A stretch of 42,091 nucleotides of DNA from SAR202 cluster bacterium (lineage in GTDB: Bacteria > Chloroflexota > Dehalococcoidia > Lucifugimonadales > UBA3495). Below are positions 32,916 through 41,985 of this stretch, one piece after another. The notes under the pieces were generated by a model that was given only the letters and a program-made list of their open reading frames with translations, was not told the origin of the DNA and searched no databases. Position 1 is the first letter of the stretch; each line of letters starts with the position of its first letter. The translations under genes were made by a program, and so were the position numbers. Location: NCBI GenBank assembly GCA_016872385.1, contig VGZV01000023.1, forward strand, positions 1 to 42,091, given 5' to 3'.

Positions 32916-34595
32916 CTAGAAAAGTTCCTTGATTTCCCGTTCCAGCCGTTGGGCGGCGGTCTCCCCCTGGTGCGCATCGGGCTGCAACCCAGCCTTGCGC
33001 CCCAATTCGGCGTAGGAGCCTTCCGAGCCGTACTCGCGGGTGCGCACCACCACTGGCATGGGCAGGGCATCGCCGAACAGCAGGGCTTGCTGTCGCGACT
33101 CCAGCCGTGACAGCACCGTCCTGAGCTGCCGCGCGCCGGGAGTGCCCGCCAGCACCGCCTCCACGTCTTTTTCATTGTCCAGGCGGCAGGTGAGCAGGGT
33201 GCCCAACTGGCTCATAACCTCTGAATCTATGGCGGCGGGCCGCTGGTCAATGACCATCAGCGTAACGTTGTATTTACGCAACTCACGGGCAATTATGCCG
33301 AAAATTGTCTGGGAGGCGATGGCAGGACTGAGGAACTTATGAGCCTCTTCAATGACTAGCACCAGGGGCCGCGGCTCGCGCCCGCCGCCGCCCGCTGCTT
33401 GCTCCTTGAGGTCTATGTACCGTTTGTGGATGCGGCGGCACAGCAGGGTGCTGACCAGCACGTAAGCCGTAGGGTCGTTGCCGTACCGCCCAAATTCCAG
33501 GGCCACGTGGCGGCCTTTCTCGGCGTGCTCAATTATTTGCACCGCCGCGTCTTTGGGGGCCTGGTCGGTAAAAAATTCGTAGCGGGTAAGCTGGCTCAGC
33601 CGCCGGTGCAGTGTCAGCAGGGCCTGCTGGTTGATGCCCACGTCCTCGGCAAGCTCCTTAACGTCATCCTGCCCTTGGCGGGCCAGAAACTCCCGAAGCC
33701 ACTTCCCGGGGCCAAACTTTCTCTCCAGGTTGAACCCTGCCCCCGCTGCCACCTCTGAAAGGTTAAGAGTCTCTCGAAGGGTCAGCAAGTCTTCCGGCTC
33801 CACATCGCCGTAGCTGATGCCCACTACCTCATCCACGGGCGAACCACGGCGCCGCGAACTGGCCTCATCCAGGGTGAAAGTGGAGACCTGGGAGGGGAAT
33901 AACTGCTTGAGGCCCTTGACGACCCGGCGGCGGTCCGCATCCTGGCCGCTCCATCCGTACTCGCTGTGCATGTCAAAAATGATGGACGAGGCCCGGTTGC
34001 GCTGGAGGATGCCCACCAGCAGGAGCCTGGTAAGAAAGGTCTTGCCGGTGCCGCTTTTGCCGAATATCCCTATGGAGCGTTGCACCAGTTTGTCCAGGTC
34101 CAGACAGAGCTTGGTCTCCATATCCAGGGGATTGCCAATCCAGAAATGGTTCTCGTCCTCCCGGCCAAAGACCAGTTCCACGTCCCTGGGCGCGGCGGTG
34201 TACGCGCGGGCAAAGTGGGGTGGTATGGTCTTGGCGGGCGGCGGGCTTTCCTCATCGCCCAGCACGCTGGGGAGAGTGACGCTGGGCATAACGGTGACGG
34301 CGCCGTAGGCCACGATGCCCGACAGCACCTGGACAAGGAAGTCTTCCCCTGGCTGGGGCGGTGTATGTTTCATGCGCGGGTCTGAGCTGCCCAGGGCAAT
34401 GTCGGTGACCACGCCAAAGTAGCGCTGCCTGCCGCCCTGGATGGTGAGAAATGTGCCTGCCTTGATATCTTCCACGGTGGCAGCGCCGTCCAGGCGCACT
34501 TCCACCCCTTGGGTAAGGGAACCGCCCACCACCAGGCCCACGGGCGCGCCGGGAAGAAGTCCCCCATTCTGGTCTCTTTGCAAACCATGGGTCAT
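32916..34595 (-). CDS. HerA/DUF87-type DNA-translocating ATPase
   Basis: 559 residues. An N-terminal HAS-barrel-like region (about 10-100) precedes a FtsK/HerA-type ATPase core. Walker A is FGKSGTGKTF (178-187), Walker B is LVLVIEEAHKF (411-421), and GIIARELRKYNVTLMVIDQRP holds sensor and arginine-finger-like residues. HerA proteins form hexamers that pump DNA, in archaea with NurA nuclease for end resection. No NurA is present here; instead a smaller protein overlaps its start by 4 bases. panC follows directly. Confidence 0.82.
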   Translation of the reverse strand: MTHGLQRDQNGGLLPGAPVGLVVGGSLTQGVEVRLDGAATVEDIKAGTFLTIQGGRQRYFGVVTDIALGSSDPRMKHTPPQPGEDFLVQVLSGIVAYGAVTVMPSVTLPSVLGDEESPPPAKTIPPHFARAYTAAPRDVELVFGREDENHFWIGNPLDMETKLCLDLDKLVQRSIGIFGKSGTGKTFLTRLLLVGILQRNRASSIIFDMHSEYGWSGQDADRRRVVKGLKQLFPSQVSTFTLDEASSRRRGSPVDEVVGISYGDVEPEDLLTLRETLNLSEVAAGAGFNLERKFGPGKWLREFLARQGQDDVKELAEDVGINQQALLTLHRRLSQLTRYEFFTDQAPKDAAVQIIEHAEKGRHVALEFGRYGNDPTAYVLVSTLLCRRIHKRYIDLKEQAAGGGGREPRPLVLVIEEAHKFLSPAIASQTIFGIIARELRKYNVTLMVIDQRPAAIDSEVMSQLGTLLTCRLDNEKDVEAVLAGTPGARQLRTVLSRLESRQQALLFGDALPMPVVVRTREYGSEGSYAELGRKAGLQPDAHQGETAAQRLEREIKELF

Positions 34596-35212
34596 AGGAT
34601 TATCCGACGCAAAATTGAGTTGAGGGCGGGCAAGTCACCGGACAGTTCTCCTGCCAAAGCACGGCCCGCCCGCAGTAAGAACTGTCCCCGGTCAGGATAA
34701 ACCTCCGCCGCAGTGCGCAGGCACGCGGCAACCACCTCCGCACTGGCAAGGGAGCCGGCGTCCAGCAACAGGGGCAAGAATCCCAGCCGCTCTGTGCAGC
34801 CAACAATCTCTTCCTTGGTACAACCATAAACAAAGGTGTGAATGCGCGGCGGCACAGGCGGCAGCGCAGCTTGAAAGCCCTCGCGGGCCTGGCGGCCAAT
34901 TAACAGCATTTCAAAGCGGGAAGTTAACAGCCTGGCAAGCTGGGGACTGCTGCGATAGACCTCTTCCTCGCTGACCGCAGCTTCTCCCCTAGCCAGCACC
35001 GGGCGGCCTGGTTCCAACGGCTCAGCGCTTATCGCTGCCACCACGCCGTAAACGGCATCTGCCGTGGCGGTCGCCGGGCCGCCGCCGGCCCGAACAAAGC
35101 TGCCCAGCGGCGGCGCACCCTCCAACTGGTAGCACTGCACAGTGCACACAGTGGAAGCGGATTTGACCACCTCGCCCAGCCGGACCGCGCCTTTTATTTC
35201 AGGTGACAACAT
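34592..35212 (-). CDS. Unknown partner of the HerA-like ATPase
   Basis: 206 residues from ATG 35212; a TTG at 35224 is also possible, and no clear ribosome site is seen. The N-terminal part (LGSFVRA, then YGVVAAISAEPLEPGRP) reads like a small beta-barrel similar to the HAS domain of HerA itself. The C-terminal half is helical (FEMLLIGRQ, LLLDAGSLASAEVVAACLRTAAE). None of the acidic motifs of NurA are visible. The ATGA overlap with the ATPase gene implies a joint function, perhaps as loading or regulatory subunit. Confidence 0.6.
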   Translation of the reverse strand: MLSPEIKGAVRLGEVVKSASTVCTVQCYQLEGAPPLGSFVRAGGGPATATADAVYGVVAAISAEPLEPGRPVLARGEAAVSEEEVYRSSPQLARLLTSRFEMLLIGRQAREGFQAALPPVPPRIHTFVYGCTKEEIVGCTERLGFLPLLLDAGSLASAEVVAACLRTAAEVYPDRGQFLLRAGRALAGELSGDLPALNSILRRIIL

Positions 35213-35264
35213 TTGGAGGCCCAATACAATCTAGTGTAGTCTGAGGACTGGCTGCGCCGCCTAG

Positions 35265-35270
35265 ATTATA
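35265..35270 (-). promoter_or_regulatory. -10 box for the HerA-like unit
   Basis: Minus-strand TATAAT (35270-35265) follows a CCGCTAAAGCGG inverted repeat; no good -35 is visible. It lies 53 bases before the ATG 35212 start. Confidence 0.35.
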
Positions 35271-35314
35271 CCGCTTTAGCGGCTTACGCGCCCGGCGCCT
35301 GTGTCAATCCAGCA

Positions 35315-35464
35315 TCCCTGGGAGAGTAGTGTATCAATTTGAGCTTTGTCGTCCGGCGGAAGCCGGAACCCAGTGCTGAGTCTCGGCCTACCCCTATCTG
35401 GGCACCGGATTCCGCCAGTGCGATGGATAATGCCAAAGTAAACTGATACACCACCTCCCTGGAA
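35315..35464. mobile_element. MITE-like element with 9-bp target duplication (copy 2)
   Basis: The element runs about 35324-35455: left end GTAGTGTATCAATTT, right end AAACTGATACACCAC, with a CCGGCGGAAGCCGGAACCCAG-type palindrome and CCCCTATCTGGGCA inside. It is flanked by TCCCTGGGA (35315-35323) and TCCCTGGAA (35456-35464), an 8-of-9 direct repeat. It matches copy 1 at 16466-16619 in ends, interior order and size. Rest of the 35213-35636 gap: promoters on either side only. Confidence 0.7.
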
Positions 35465-35549
35465 TAAACTTGACGCCGCCATTGGGCCGATGGCCCAGAG
35501 ACTGGCTTGCCGTCCAACCCAGTTTTGGCGGATAATCACGCCCGACGGG

Positions 35550-35578
35550 TTGCGAAACCTGCAAGCAACGGTTAGACT
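35550..35578 (+). promoter_or_regulatory. Promoter of the MFS transporter gene
   Basis: TTGCGA at 35550-35555, a 17-base spacer, and TAGACT at 35573-35578; the gene starts about 60 bases later. Confidence 0.5.
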
Positions 35579-35636
35579 TCGGACAGTAGCAACACCATAG
35601 CTATTACGGTCATGGGTCGTTTTGTGAAGGAGCTTT

Positions 35637-36926
35637 ATGCCTGAAGACCAGCACAGCCACGACAACCTCCGAGACCATAACCGCGGCCAACGGGGGATCC
35701 GCCGCAGCAGTGGATTTATCCTGGGCGGTCTCAGCGGCGGCCACGGCGTGTTCCATTGGTTTACCCAGAGCTTTCTGGTGATGCTGCCGGAAGTGCGGGA
35801 GACCTTTGGCCTGGCGGCAGTCCAGGTAGGCGCCATTGCAACTACTCGGGAAGTGGTGGCGGGAGGCGTGGCGCTCCCCGGCGGAGTGGCAACGGACCTG
35901 CTGCGGCGCTACTGGGGGCTGGTACTGGCAGCCTGCATGGCCGTCTTTGGCGCCGGGTGGCTAATCATGGGTTCCTCTCCAACATATTACTGGCTGCTGG
36001 CAGGCATGGGGTTGGTAGCTATGGCTGCTGCGGTGTGGCACTTGCCGGCGGTGGCGGCCCTCTCTCAATACTTTGCGCACCGGCGCGGTACAGCCCTGTC
36101 TTTCCATGGCGCGGGGGGAAATATTGGCGACGTGGCGGGCCCGGCCTTGACAGGCATTCTCCTCAGTATCCTGGTATGGCAGCGTATTTTGCAAATCTAC
36201 GCCGTCATCCCCCTGTTCCTGGCATTTTTAGTCTTGTGGGGCTTCCGTGATTTGGGCCGCATGGGCGCCCAAGACAAACCCAGCCTGAAGACCCAGTTGG
36301 CACAGACCCGCCGCGTGCTTAAGCACCCTGTCATTTGGGGCATAACTTTGGTTGGCGGCCTGAGAGCCATGGCCTATGTGTCCTTCATGACCTTTTTGCC
36401 CCTATACCTGGCAGACCAGGAGGGCCTCAGCGCCCTGTGGCGCGGCATATACGTGGCCCTGTTGCAGCTGGTAGGCATCTTTGCCAGCCCTCTGATGGGC
36501 TATCTATCTGACAAGCTGGGACGCAAGGCCGTGCTAATGCCCGGGCTGGTCTTGCTGACGGTGCTGAGCCTTGCCGTGCCCTTTGGAAGCGGTATTGCAC
36601 TGATCATCATAATCGCCGTCATGGGCACTTTCCTGTTCAGTGACCAGCCCATATTGACGGCGGCGGCCCTGGACCTGGTGGGCGACGGAGTGGCCGCTAC
36701 GACATTGGGGGTGCTGTCCTTTTCCCGGTTTATCCTGAGCGCCCTGTCACCCATTATTGGCGGCGTTCTGTACCAGCTTCAGCCTGAAGTTACCTTCTAC
36801 TACGTGGGAGGACTGTTTGGACTGGCTGTGGCGCTGCTGATGATAGTTCCCATGTCCAAAGTATCCAAAGGGCCTGGAGAACCGACCGGCCTGGGCGCAC
36901 CAGCCGCCCAGGAACGTAGGGCTTGA
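35637..36926 (+). CDS. Major facilitator superfamily transporter
   Basis: 429 residues with AAGGAG upstream. About twelve hydrophobic segments follow a hydrophilic His/Arg-rich N-terminus. The MFS loop motif appears between segments 8 and 9 as GYLSDKLGRKAVL, and its first-half counterpart is weak (GVATDLLRRYW). HGAGGNIGDVAGPALTG in segment 5 resembles the organic-anion and oxalate/formate antiporter branches. Substrate unknown; the adjacent reductase gene, 31 bases downstream in the same direction, suggests import or export of a hydroxy acid. Confidence 0.85.
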   Translation: MPEDQHSHDNLRDHNRGQRGIRRSSGFILGGLSGGHGVFHWFTQSFLVMLPEVRETFGLAAVQVGAIATTREVVAGGVALPGGVATDLLRRYWGLVLAACMAVFGAGWLIMGSSPTYYWLLAGMGLVAMAAAVWHLPAVAALSQYFAHRRGTALSFHGAGGNIGDVAGPALTGILLSILVWQRILQIYAVIPLFLAFLVLWGFRDLGRMGAQDKPSLKTQLAQTRRVLKHPVIWGITLVGGLRAMAYVSFMTFLPLYLADQEGLSALWRGIYVALLQLVGIFASPLMGYLSDKLGRKAVLMPGLVLLTVLSLAVPFGSGIALIIIIAVMGTFLFSDQPILTAAALDLVGDGVAATTLGVLSFSRFILSALSPIIGGVLYQLQPEVTFYYVGGLFGLAVALLMIVPMSKVSKGPGEPTGLGAPAAQERRA

Positions 36927-36957
36927 CGGATAATTTCATTTCCAAAGGGGTAACCAA

Positions 36958-37857
36958 ATGGCATTCAACATCAATACAGTGGCAATCCTCAGCCCGGGCG
37001 ATATGGGCCACGCCGTGGCGCAGCTTTTGCGCGCCCATGAGTTGCGGGTAGTAACCTGTCTCACGGGACGCAGCCAGCGCACCCGCGCCCTGGCCCAGGC
37101 GGCTGAAGTAGAGGATATTGCCAGCATGGAAGAACTGGTGCGCCAGTCCGACGTGGTGCTGTCAGTAACCACCTCAGAGGCAGCGCCCGTGGTCTGCCAG
37201 CAAGTAGCCGATGCCATCACCGCCACCGGCAAGGGGTTATTGTTCGCCGAGTGCAACGCCATATCGCCCCAGAAGGTGCGGTCGCTGCAACCGGTGATTG
37301 CTCGCGCTGGAGGCCGCTTCGTGGACGCCTCCATCATCGGCAGCCCGCCCCGCAATGGCCGCAGCCCGCGGTTCTATGCCTGCGGCCCCTATGCCACTGA
37401 GTTTGAGCAGATGCGAGAGTTCGGCCTGGACGTGCGCAACTTGCAGGGCGAGATAGGCCGGGCTTCTGGCATCAAGATGTGCTACGCCGCCATGACCAAG
37501 GGCACAACTGCCCTTTACACGGAACTGCTGATGGCGGCCCAAGCTATGGAGTTGTGGAAGCCCCTGACTAAAGAGTTCCAGTCCAGCCGCCGGTCAGGGG
37601 TTTATGACATTATGGAGGGGTGGATTCCGTCCATGCCTGCCCGTTCACAACGGTGGGTTAGCGAGATGGAGGAAATCCAGGATACCTTCGAGTATCTAGG
37701 CATGACTCCCAACATTCTGCAAGGGGCCGCAGACATGTACCGCCTGGTAGGGAGCACGCCCCTGGGCGAGGAAAGGGCGGAGACGGCGGACCGGGACCGC
37801 AGCCTGGAAGCTACTGTGCGCCTGCTGGCTTCCTATTTGAAGCAGGCCGGGGCCTAA
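36958..37857 (+). CDS. 6-phosphogluconate/3-hydroxyisobutyrate dehydrogenase-like reductase (DUF1932)
   Basis: 299 residues; AAGGGG precedes the start. The N-terminal Rossmann domain begins VAILSPGDMGHAVAQLL, with the turn altered from GxGxMG to SPGDMG. The C-terminal helical domain is the DUF1932 type, with the likely catalytic Lys173 in ASGIKMCYAAMTKG. These enzymes oxidise beta-hydroxy acids; DUF1932 members often lack assigned substrates. Probably co-transcribed with the MFS gene; a hairpin terminator follows. Confidence 0.85.
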   Translation: MAFNINTVAILSPGDMGHAVAQLLRAHELRVVTCLTGRSQRTRALAQAAEVEDIASMEELVRQSDVVLSVTTSEAAPVVCQQVADAITATGKGLLFAECNAISPQKVRSLQPVIARAGGRFVDASIIGSPPRNGRSPRFYACGPYATEFEQMREFGLDVRNLQGEIGRASGIKMCYAAMTKGTTALYTELLMAAQAMELWKPLTKEFQSSRRSGVYDIMEGWIPSMPARSQRWVSEMEEIQDTFEYLGMTPNILQGAADMYRLVGSTPLGEERAETADRDRSLEATVRLLASYLKQAGA

Positions 37858-37876
37858 CCGGTAGGGCATCAACAGA

Positions 37877-37906
37877 GAAGGCCTCTTCCGAACGGAAGGG
37901 GCCTTC
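37877..37906. terminator. Bidirectional hairpin between convergent genes
   Basis: GAAGGCCTCTTCCG (37877-37890) pairs with CGGAAGGGGCCTTC (37893-37906), with one mismatch. AATTCT follows on the plus strand and TTCTCTGTTG on the minus strand, so it can serve both sides weakly. Confidence 0.6.
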
Positions 37907-37934
37907 AATTCTACCCAGAGTTGGGGCAACTAAA

Positions 37935-38321
37935 TTAACGCTCGGTCTGGGTGGTTTGGCTGCCGTTGCCCGTCACCGTGATATGGGCCATGGCCGTGCC
38001 GCCCGGAGCGCCGTGCCAGTGGTCCTCCCCCGCCGGAATGAGCACCACATCGCCCTTGCGAATGGCCTGCTCCTTGATGTTCCCCGCGCTGTCCCGGGTA
38101 GCAACTTTGCCCACGCCCTCAGTCACCACCAAAATCTGATCGGTGGAATGCTTGTGGAACTTGTTGCGGGAGCCTGCGCTGAAGCTGACGATGCCAAAGT
38201 TAAAGTTCTTGCTCTCGCCGGGCTTGAACACTGCCTGGCGGTACACTTGGGTGCCAGTCATCAGTCCGCCGGTCATCTCCGCTGGTTCCTTGGAAACGTT
38301 TTTCATCTTGACAATCTTCAT
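37935..38321 (-). CDS. Small cupin-domain protein
   Basis: 128 residues, single cupin barrel; GGAGGAG precedes ATG 38321. Motif 1 is KFHKHSTDQILVVTEGVG, with the two histidines and Gln where Glu is usual. Motif 2 includes GDVVLIPAGEDHWHG with the third His. The protein probably binds a divalent metal; it may be an enzyme or a sensor. No catalytic assignment is possible. Confidence 0.8.
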   Translation of the reverse strand: MKIVKMKNVSKEPAEMTGGLMTGTQVYRQAVFKPGESKNFNFGIVSFSAGSRNKFHKHSTDQILVVTEGVGKVATRDSAGNIKEQAIRKGDVVLIPAGEDHWHGAPGGTAMAHITVTGNGSQTTQTER

Positions 38322-38399
38322 AAACTCCTCCTGCTGCTCCGAAAAATAGGGCTAATCTCCCAACTAGGCGCGTGTGGGGAATGCCCAGAATGCGAACCC

Positions 38400-38428
38400 A
38401 TAATACTCCGCCAGCCACAGCACGTCTA
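38400..38428 (-). promoter_or_regulatory. Promoter of the cupin gene
   Basis: Minus-strand TAGACG (38428-38423), a 17-base spacer, and TATTAT (38405-38400), about 80 bases before the cupin start. Confidence 0.45.
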
Positions 38429-38442
38429 GCCTAAGACTGCCC

Positions 38443-38823
38443 TCAGGCTTCCCCCACCTCCTGCATTACCGCCAGTAGGTCTGCGATGGTCCGCGCTAGC
38501 AACGAAGGCCGTGCAGCAAACTCTGGAGTAGGGTGCCATTCGTAGTCAAAACTGTTGTATACCGTGCCGTCTACGCTGCACCGCAGGTTAGAGACCACCA
38601 CCTGAAACCCCAGCCGTTCCGTAGCCCGGTCCGCCAGGCGCTCTAATACTTCCCGCGGGCAATCGTAAATTACCAGAAACCCACCTTGCTTTTGCCCATT
38701 AGTGACCCTGGCCCGGAAGACCTTACCCATCAACTCATACTCGACAATGGTGTAGGGCTTTTCGGGAGAATCATAGTCAGGCCAGCCTACGTGGACAGTG
38801 CCTTCCACTTCCCAATGGTGCAT
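38443..38823 (-). CDS. Small conserved-looking protein of unknown function
   Basis: 126 residues with GGGAGGAGG upstream of ATG 38823. It starts MHHWEVEGTVHVGWPDYDSP and contains YTIVEYELMGKVFRARV and GGFLVIYDCPREVLERL, which predict strands then a helix. The C-terminus is helical (SLLARTIADLLAVMQEVGEA). No membrane segment, no cysteine motif, no family I recognise. The gap 38824-39068 next to it holds only scraps of repeat-like sequence. Confidence 0.55.
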   Translation of the reverse strand: MHHWEVEGTVHVGWPDYDSPEKPYTIVEYELMGKVFRARVTNGQKQGGFLVIYDCPREVLERLADRATERLGFQVVVSNLRCSVDGTVYNSFDYEWHPTPEFAARPSLLARTIADLLAVMQEVGEA

Positions 38824-39068
38824 ATTCCCAGGCCTCCTCCCAAAGTCGCAGGTTTAGCCAACCCAGTTTAGCCACCCGGCCTCCAGCTATCAACCGTCCC
38901 GCTGCATTTCCCCCAGGGGTGACTCATCCTCAGCATTTCCATGGAGGGCACCCCGACTCGTCAGGATACGTCCTCGTCAGACCTCCCGCCACAAGGCAGA
39001 CACACAGGTCTGCCACTCCCTCCGTTGAGAATGAATCAACCCTAAATTTCCCGGCACTGGGAAAAAGT

Positions 39069-40706
39069 TTAAGGATTGCCCGGTTGGCGGTCGCGGGCCA
39101 CCAGCAAACTCATGGGTATCGCGGCCAAACCGATAAGCACCAATGCGGATATGGAGGCCCGGGCGTAGAAGGCCTCGCTGGCTGCGCTCCAGGTCAGAGT
39201 AGCCAAGGTTTTGAAACCAATGGGACTCAACAGCAGCGTGGCAGGGAGTTCTTTCATGGTCAGAAGAAAGACCAGCGCCGCCCCAGAGACCAGTCCAGGC
39301 CGGGTCAGCGGCAGGGTAATGGTAGCAAATACTCTCGCCGGCGTGCTCCCCAGGCTTCGGGAGGCTTGCTCCACACTGGGACTAATCTGCAGCAGAGAGG
39401 AGCGCACTGCGCCCACCGCCGCGGAAAGGAACAGCACCATGTATCCCAATACCAGCAAGGCAAAGCTCTGGTACAGGATAGGGATATAGTTGGCGCTGAA
39501 GAACACCAGGGCCAAGGCAACCACGATACCGGGCAGCGCAAAGGCCACATAGGTGATCCGCTCCAGGAGACTGCTAAGGCGGCCTGGAAACCGCACGGCG
39601 AGCACCGCCACGGGCAGGGCGCAAACCAGCGCCAGCAGGGCAGCCGCCAGGGACACCAAGACGGAGCTTGCCGCTGCCGGCCACAACTGCACCGACACAC
39701 CGCTGGCGCCCAAGCCTTGCAATGCCCAGTACCCCAGCACACCCACGGGCCCGGCTACCGACACCAGCGCCACTGTAGTGCAGTAGGCCAGCGCCGGAAC
39801 TTTCCACCAGCCCAGCCGGAGGCGCGCTGGCGTCCGCACTGCCCCGGCGGTGCTGCGATAATACCGGGAGCGGCCCCGGGTCATGGCTTCGCCTACCACC
39901 AGGGATAGTGCCAGGGCCACCAGCACCAAAGAGAGGCCAGCGCCAAGAGACCGGTCCAGGGACGCTTCATACTGCACGTAAATGGCCCAGGTAAAGGTCT
40001 CGTAACGGAGCAGGGACACCGCGCCGAAATCGCTGAGGGTATAAAGGGCCACCAGCAACCCTCCAGCCACAATGGCTGGCCGCAACGTGGGCAGGATGAC
40101 GCGCACAAAGGTTTTCCAAGGACCATAGCCCGCGGCCCGGGATGTCTCATCCAGCGCGGGGTCCAGCCGTTCCAGGGCTGCACGCACAGTGAGCAGCACG
40201 TAGGGGTAGGTCAAAAGAGTGAGGGTGAGCATGGCCCCGGTAAAGCCGTAGATATCTGGAAGCCGTTCAACGCCAGCCAGAGACTGCAACGCCTTTTGCA
40301 GCATTCCCCGCGGCCCCAGGGCTACTACCACCACGAAACCAGCGACATAGCTGGGTATGACCAGGGGCAGGGAAGCCAGCACCAGCCAGGCCCGTCGGAA
40401 GGGCAGGTCGGTGCGCAGGAGAAGCCACGCCAGCGGCACCGCCAAGGCTATGGCGGCAGCGGTGACTGCGCCAATTAGCAATACCGTCCGTGCCAGTATA
40501 AGTAGCCCGCGCTGGCGGAACACCAGCTCCCACGCATCAGGCCCGGAACTCAGCCCTCGCAGCAAAAGGTATGCTGGAGGCAGCAACAGCGCCGCACCCA
40601 CAAGGCACGCTGGCAGCCATACGATGGCTGGTGGCCGCGGGCGTCCCACCAGCCATTGCCAAAAGCCGGCCTGCCGCCGGCCTGCCTGATTTTGCTGCGC
40701 CATCAA
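39069..40706 (-). CDS. Iron(III)-type ABC transporter permease (fused two-domain)
   Basis: 545 residues with about twelve hydrophobic segments in two halves, each a binding-protein-dependent permease domain as in FbpB/SfuB. The ATPase-contact loop of the first half is ALERLDPALDETSRAAGYGPWKTF; that of the second is PSVEQASRSLGSTPARVFATITLP. Its start overlaps the stop of the binding-protein gene by 4 bases (ATGA). No ATPase gene is adjacent, so FbpC must be elsewhere. The family carries iron but also thiamine and phosphonates. Confidence 0.85.
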   Translation of the reverse strand: MMAQQNQAGRRQAGFWQWLVGRPRPPAIVWLPACLVGAALLLPPAYLLLRGLSSGPDAWELVFRQRGLLILARTVLLIGAVTAAAIALAVPLAWLLLRTDLPFRRAWLVLASLPLVIPSYVAGFVVVVALGPRGMLQKALQSLAGVERLPDIYGFTGAMLTLTLLTYPYVLLTVRAALERLDPALDETSRAAGYGPWKTFVRVILPTLRPAIVAGGLLVALYTLSDFGAVSLLRYETFTWAIYVQYEASLDRSLGAGLSLVLVALALSLVVGEAMTRGRSRYYRSTAGAVRTPARLRLGWWKVPALAYCTTVALVSVAGPVGVLGYWALQGLGASGVSVQLWPAAASSVLVSLAAALLALVCALPVAVLAVRFPGRLSSLLERITYVAFALPGIVVALALVFFSANYIPILYQSFALLVLGYMVLFLSAAVGAVRSSLLQISPSVEQASRSLGSTPARVFATITLPLTRPGLVSGAALVFLLTMKELPATLLLSPIGFKTLATLTWSAASEAFYARASISALVLIGLAAIPMSLLVARDRQPGNP

Positions 40707-41725
40707 GGAATGACGTTGGCCCGGCGCAACAAGGCCTCGGTGCCCTTCAAATCGGCCAGCTGCGCCAGGCCGATGGCGGGACTCTTAATGTCCTTCAGCG
40801 GAGTCAAATCGGGATGGACTTTTACGCCATCTACCAGAGGGTATTCGTAGGTCTGGGCAGCAAAAAACTGCTGGGCCACAGGGGAAAGCATGAACTCCAG
40901 GAATTTTTCCGCGTTGGCCTGGTTCTTGGATGTTTGTAGCACTCCGGCTCCGGCCACCATTACCAGCGCACCCGGACCACCCGCCTTAGGGTGGTAATTC
41001 CGGACAGGGAAGGAAGGCCCGCGCTCGGCCAAGAGGGGATATATATAGTAATGGTTCACCAGGGCAACATCCACCTCCCCATCGGCCACTGCCACCACCG
41101 CCGGTCCATTGCCAGAATAGGTCTTGGGGCTATTGGCCTGCATACCTTGAAGCCACTGCAGCGTCTTGTCTTCACCCCACAAGACTCGCATGGCAGTGAC
41201 CATGGTCTGGAATGAAGCATTGGTGGGCGCCCAGCCTACGCGCCCCCGCCATTCGGGACGGGTCAGGTCATAAATATCGTCGGGCAGGTCTTTCTTGGAA
41301 AGCTTCTGGCTATTATAAACTATTGTCCGCGCCCTTCCAGACAGTCCCACCCACCTCCCCTGCGAGTCGCGGGCCCATTCGGGGACCCGCTCCAGCACTT
41401 GCGGCGTCAGGGGAGCCAGCATGGACTCTACGGCGCCCAGGCCCCCCGGGTCCTGGGCGAAAAAGATGTCGGCGGGCGTATTTTTCCCTTCTTCCAAAAG
41501 GGTGGCAGACAACTGGGGTGTGCCCGCATACTTCACAGAGACTTTGACTCCAGTAACCGCACTGAACTGGGTGATGATTGGCCCTACCAGGGATTCGCTG
41601 CGGCCAGAGTAAATGGTCAGCGTTGGCGGTCCGCTTTCTTGCCCGCCGCATCCTGCAACCAGCGCTCCGATTATCGCCGCCATTGCCAGGGCGCCAAACC
41701 ACCGGGATATGCCATGCCTTGCCAT
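40703..41725 (-). CDS. Iron(III)-type ABC transporter binding lipoprotein
   Basis: 340 residues; GAGGGAGG lies upstream. Lipoprotein signal ends LVAGC (Cys26). LTIYSGRSESLVGPII is the usual first strand of ferric-binding proteins. VNHYYIYPLL contains the tandem tyrosines (226, 227) that hold iron in FbpA-type proteins. GNGPAVVAVADGEVDVALVN precedes them as expected. Feeds the permease encoded next. Confidence 0.88.
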   Translation of the reverse strand: MARHGISRWFGALAMAAIIGALVAGCGGQESGPPTLTIYSGRSESLVGPIITQFSAVTGVKVSVKYAGTPQLSATLLEEGKNTPADIFFAQDPGGLGAVESMLAPLTPQVLERVPEWARDSQGRWVGLSGRARTIVYNSQKLSKKDLPDDIYDLTRPEWRGRVGWAPTNASFQTMVTAMRVLWGEDKTLQWLQGMQANSPKTYSGNGPAVVAVADGEVDVALVNHYYIYPLLAERGPSFPVRNYHPKAGGPGALVMVAGAGVLQTSKNQANAEKFLEFMLSPVAQQFFAAQTYEYPLVDGVKVHPDLTPLKDIKSPAIGLAQLADLKGTEALLRRANVIP

Positions 41726-41904
41726 TGCTGCTTCGCCTCCCTCTTTATTCTTCCGCCAGTCAATACGCTGGAAAATCCTCCAACGGGGCTCCCTAGCCCA
41801 AGGGTTCCTGGCTCCGCCTTTGCCCTGTTTCCGTCCAGCCTGAGCCAGTTCCAGTGTAGCAACGCATCCCCAACTTAATTACACAGGCAACTGCATTTGA
41901 TGTG

Positions 41905-41925
41905 CATAATCATTTTTTAATTATG
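41905..41925. promoter_or_regulatory. AT-rich palindrome, possible operator
   Basis: CATAAT and ATTATG are inverted around CATTTTTTA. The site is in the 41726-42056 gap, about 180 bases before the binding-protein gene, and looks loosely like a Fur-type box. It could instead serve the right-hand mobile element. I see nothing else of note in this gap apart from the element end. Confidence 0.25.
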
Positions 41926-41985
41926 TGTATACTAACAATCCTGGTCAGGATACCAGTTAACTTTCGGCGTGTCAACTCTCCGAAT

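Noticed and set aside
34592..35212. NurA nuclease as the HerA partner
   Set aside because: Expected acidic nuclease motifs are not visible and the protein is shorter than NurA.
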